35,653 bases of DNA from Clostridia bacterium. GTDB taxonomy: Bacteria; Bacillota; Clostridia; Oscillospirales; Acutalibacteraceae. The DNA is taken from assembly GCA_017423825.1 (NCBI GenBank), contig JAFPCP010000001.1:1-35653 (forward strand). The letters are read 5' to 3'. Below are positions 33,822 through 35,653 of this stretch, in pieces (positions within the stretch are counted from its first letter, which is position 1; each line of letters starts with the position of its first letter). The notes under the pieces are model-generated. The model did no database searches. It worked only from the letters and a program-made list of their open reading frames with translations, and was not told where the DNA came from. Both the position numbers and the translations under genes were made by a program.

Positions 33822-35653
33822 ATGAAACTGTCGTTTTCCACCAAAGGATGGCATAACAACACCTTTGAAGAGTTTTGTCAAACGGCGGAAGATTTGCATT
33901 TTGCGGGTATAGAACTGCACAATATTTATAACCGTTTGTTTACGGATAAAAACGGCGCTTTTCACGATTATAAAGCAGCCTCCACGCGGCGCCGTTTGTA
34001 TGAGAAAGGGTTATCCATTCCTTGTATGGATACGGTGTGTGACGTGGCGGATGCCGCTACGCATGCGCAATCTGTGGAAGAAATCACCCGCTGCTTAGAG
34101 ATTGCGGACAATCTGCGCATTCCGTGCGTGCGGCTGAAAGCCGGCGCGGCGGAAGATACGCAGGCGGCGATGGAGCGGGTGGCCGCGTTGGTGGCAGAGG
34201 TGCTACCCATGGCGCAGGATAAGAACGTCACCTTGTTGCTGGAAACCTCCGGTCTGTTTTGCAACACGGCGGATTTGCGCGCTTTGCTGGACCGCTTTGC
34301 CAGCGACCATTTGGCGGCCTTGTGGCAGCTGTCGGCGGCCTATTTCGGGGGCGGGGAAAGCCCGGAGAAAATCATTGAAAATCTCGGCGCGTATATACGC
34401 CACGTGCATATTCACGATGCAATGCCCACCCGAAATGGTGTGGAATACTGCCTGATGGGCGAGGGGAAATTGCCCATTCGGGATATGATGTTGGCTCTGC
34501 GTTCGGTGAATTATGATGGGTTTATTTCGCTTGTTTGGGACCCGGCGTGGTGTGAGGAACTGGACGATATGGAGATCATTTTCTCCCAATTCGTGCAGTA
34601 TATGAAACAGTTCAGCAACACCTCCCGCAATGAGAAAAGTTTGTACTACAATCGTGCTCGCACGGGCAAATTTGTGTGGGAGAAGGATCGGCTGATTGAC
34701 GCAACTTTCTCTGAGGTGTTGGACCGCATGGTGGAGGAATTCCCTGACCAGTATGCGTTTAAGTATACAACGCTGGACTACACCCGCACGTATAGCGAAT
34801 TCCGCGACGACGTGGACACGTTTGCGCAGTCGCTCATTGCCTTGGGCGTTAAGGCCGGCACGCATGTGGCGGTGTGGGCGTCCAATGTGCCGCAGTGGTA
34901 TATTGCGTTTTGGGCGACGGTGAAACTCGGGGCGGTGCTGGTGACGGTGAATACAGCGTATAAGATTCACGAGGTGGAATACCTGTTGCGTCAGTCGGAT
35001 ACGCATACGCTCATCATGACACGTGGCGCAAAAGATTGCGACTATGGAGAGATTGTGGCGCAATTGTGTCCGGAACTGGCAAACAACAAACCGGGCACGC
35101 CTTTGCATGCGCGGCGCCTGCCGTTCTTGCGCAACGTCATTACGGTCGGATTCCGTCAAAAAGGATGTTTGGAATGGGGCGAAGCGCTGGATCGGGCGGC
35201 TCAGGTGCCGTTGGAAGAGGTGCATCGCATGGCTGCCGCCGTCAACAAAGACGACGTGTGTAATATGCAGTATACCTCCGGCACCACCGGCTTCCCGAAA
35301 GGGGTTATGCTGACGCACTATAACGTGGTCAACAACGGCAAATACATCGGCGACCACATGGATTTATCCACGGCGGACCGCATGATGATTCAGGTGCCGA
35401 TGTTCCATTGTTTTGGCATGGTGCTGTCGATGACGGCGTCTATGACACACGGCACCACTATGTACCCGTTGCCGTATTTCTCCGCCAAACCGGCGCTTGC
35501 GTGTGTGCACAACGAGCATATCACGGCATTCAACGGTGTGCCGACGATGTTTATTGCCATGATGCAACATGAGGATTTTGCAAAGACGGATTTCTCCTAC
35601 ATGCGCATCGGTATTATGGCGGGTGCGAACTGCCCGGCGGATTTGATGAAAAA
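33822..35653 (+). CDS. TIM barrel-acyl-CoA synthetase fusion (partial, runs off the window)
   Basis: An open frame from ATG 33822 (AGGAGG upstream) to the window end, 610 residues seen. Residues about 1-275 resemble a xylose isomerase-like/AP-endonuclease-2 barrel (KLSFSTKGWHNN, VTLLLETSG, YIRHVHIHDA). From about 290 an acyl-CoA synthetase starts, of the FadD/ACSF2-like branch rather than MACS: ASNVPQWYIAFWATVKLGAV, A3 motif YTSGTTGFPKGVMLTHYN near 485, and FHCFGMVLSMTASM. The barrel keeps Glu (LLLETSG) and the HxHxD group, but strand 6 reads WQLSAAY where Asp/His is usual and strand 8 reads SLVWDP where Glu is usual, so metal catalysis is doubtful. The A8 and A10 motifs lie outside the window. 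Confidence 0.85.
   Translation, partial: MKLSFSTKGWHNNTFEEFCQTAEDLHFAGIELHNIYNRLFTDKNGAFHDYKAASTRRRLYEKGLSIPCMDTVCDVADAATHAQSVEEITRCLEIADNLRIPCVRLKAGAAEDTQAAMERVAALVAEVLPMAQDKNVTLLLETSGLFCNTADLRALLDRFASDHLAALWQLSAAYFGGGESPEKIIENLGAYIRHVHIHDAMPTRNGVEYCLMGEGKLPIRDMMLALRSVNYDGFISLVWDPAWCEELDDMEIIFSQFVQYMKQFSNTSRNEKSLYYNRARTGKFVWEKDRLIDATFSEVLDRMVEEFPDQYAFKYTTLDYTRTYSEFRDDVDTFAQSLIALGVKAGTHVAVWASNVPQWYIAFWATVKLGAVLVTVNTAYKIHEVEYLLRQSDTHTLIMTRGAKDCDYGEIVAQLCPELANNKPGTPLHARRLPFLRNVITVGFRQKGCLEWGEALDRAAQVPLEEVHRMAAAVNKDDVCNMQYTSGTTGFPKGVMLTHYNVVNNGKYIGDHMDLSTADRMMIQVPMFHCFGMVLSMTASMTHGTTMYPLPYFSAKPALACVHNEHITAFNGVPTMFIAMMQHEDFAKTDFSYMRIGIMAGANCPADLMK

Overview
The window looks like chromosome from a spore-forming Firmicute of class Clostridia, probably a gut or rumen anaerobe of the Oscillospirales type. 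Pointers are a spoIIAA-spoIIAB-sigF operon, T-box leaders, strong Shine-Dalgarno (SD) sites, ferredoxin-linked 2-oxoacid oxidoreductase genes, a PerR/rubrerythrin oxidative-stress pair, PPi-dependent phosphofructokinase and a glgBCDA glycogen operon. The genus assignment is inference. I saw no insertion sequence, CRISPR array, prophage or rRNA gene.

Layout. 1-75: 5' end of a minus-strand tRNA (Ala-like) and its promoter. 130-3080: mgtE, preceded by a long leader holding a 32-codon candidate leader peptide, then a PPi-type phosphofructokinase. 3100-4255: perR with two PerR-like boxes over its own promoter, and a reverse rubrerythrin. 4276-5377 (minus): a lipoprotein with two copies of one domain. 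5479-8164: polA. 8258-14913: glgB-glgC-glgD-glgA plus an alpha/beta hydrolase. 14916-16334 (minus): spoIIAA-spoIIAB-sigF. 16400-17768 (minus): ispDF fusion. 17774-18847 (minus): ATP-type pfkA. 18925-21965 (minus): a 1000-residue ABC transporter (ATPase-permease fusion). 22084-22345: a 58-residue membrane protein. 22388-35653 (window end): a cluster under three separate T-box leaders.

The T-box cluster is the most interesting part. Unit 1 (T-box 1 plus an HTH-cupin-acyl-CoA synthetase fusion) and unit 2 (T-box 2 plus a paralogous fusion) are a tandem duplication. Unit 2 continues into a P-loop ATPase, a four-subunit 2-oxoacid:ferredoxin oxidoreductase of the VOR/KOR type and a branched-chain aminotransferase. 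Unit 3 (T-box 3) carries a LeuA-like protein whose catalytic metal ligands are missing, then a TIM-barrel/acyl-CoA synthetase fusion cut by the window edge. Read at the same offset from the helix below the specifier loop, the three leaders give ATC, GTA and CTG, i.e. Ile, Val and Leu. Together this suggests that the cell makes branched-chain amino acids from carboxylic acids (2-methylbutyrate, isobutyrate, isovalerate): activation to acyl-CoA, ferredoxin-driven reductive carboxylation to the 2-oxoacid, then transamination. Control by uncharged tRNA argues for this anabolic direction. The individual reactions are known; the tRNA-controlled layout with regulator-enzyme fusions and apparent pseudoenzymes is the part to test.
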